This document shows, piece after piece, positions 63,962-64,000 of a stretch of DNA of 64,000 nt; the first letter of the stretch is position 1; each line of letters begins with the position of its first letter. The position numbers and the translations under genes were made by a program. The DNA comes from Bacteroidota bacterium. Lineage in GTDB: Bacteria > Bacteroidota > Bacteroidia > NS11-12g > UBA955. The notes under the pieces were generated by a model. That model worked only from the letters and a program-made list of their open reading frames with translations, did not search any database and was not told the DNA's origin. The stretch is taken from NCBI GenBank assembly GCA_025354385.1, contig JANXMZ010000082.1, forward strand, positions 1 to 64,000. Reading direction: 5' to 3'.

Positions 63962-64000
63962 ATGGCTTATTCACAAACCTATATCGCAAGCCCATTTTTT
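63962..64000 (+). CDS. Possible first codons of the next cassette gene (cut by the edge)
   Basis: ATG at 63962 opens 13 codons (MAYSQTYIASPFF) to the window end, 60 bases after the attC-like site's R' box, at the distance seen in the other cassettes. Too short to judge. Confidence 0.25.
   Translation, partial: MAYSQTYIASPFF

Noticed and set aside
1..64000. CRISPR array, rRNA or tRNA genes
   Set aside because: No regularly spaced repeats and no tRNA T-arm or rRNA sequence was recognised on reading; a dedicated scan (tRNAscan, CRISPR finder) would settle it.

Overview
The window is AT-rich chromosomal DNA from a member of the Bacteroidota. A Chitinophagales- or Sphingobacteriales-like lineage seems likely, but this is inferred from gene content and was not tested. 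The main clues are two proteins with type IX secretion (Por) C-terminal sorting domains (15316-16983, 56734-58176), TTG/TTTG...TAnnTTTG promoters in front of several genes, few purine-rich ribosome binding sites, a BatA-domain/dihydroorotase-like/glycosyltransferase gene run typical of the phylum, and a two-gene IS91-type element.

Layout. 1-2660 is eroded accessory DNA: a gene end cut by the window edge, a lipoprotein gene, a frameshifted remnant of a type I restriction (HsdR N-domain) gene and a lipoprotein gene split by an in-frame stop. 2661-7029 is a stress and signalling block (CsbD-like protein, lipoprotein, Dps, small AraC regulator, hybrid histidine kinase, response regulator). 7158-11103 holds small lineage-specific genes and a second response regulator operon. 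11431-15248 has an SDR dehydrogenase with a shortened helix and divergent uvrA. 15316-25755 carries a T9SS cargo protein, a complete tripartite RND efflux operon (adaptor, pump, outer-membrane channel) and a MacB-type permease. 25964-31296 is housekeeping (citrate synthase, ABC-F protein, truA, purQ). 31497-32259 is a compact unit with a long perfect palindrome, a SET-domain methyltransferase and, 25 bases later, an H1-like Lys/Ala/Pro protein that is too short to stand out as an ORF. 32408-50293 is mostly core: M1 peptidase, TPR protein, phosphosulfolactate synthase homologue, YqeY, clpC, dnaB, a nuclease-family protein, rhomboid, purA and a Fur-family regulator. 51132-58176 is the envelope/secretion cluster: two glycosyltransferases, a metal-site-less dihydroorotase, a BatA-domain protein and a secreted esterase.

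The right end (58474-64000) is an integron-type gene-cassette array without a visible integron integrase. Four attC-like sites (59611-59742, 60690-60753, 63145-63198, 63777-63908) point the same way. For three cassettes the 7-10 bases at the cassette start are the exact reverse complement of the box that opens the cassette's own terminal hairpin, which is the relation expected of R' and R'' boxes of an excisable cassette. The cassettes carry a membrane-protein pair, a lipoprotein and a secreted ankyrin-repeat protein. A fourth unit has the IS91-like transposase and tyrosine recombinase lodged in it.

The two most novel-looking items are the SET/H1-like pair with its palindrome, a possible bacterial histone-methylation unit, and the cassette array. 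No rRNA, tRNA or CRISPR array was recognised.
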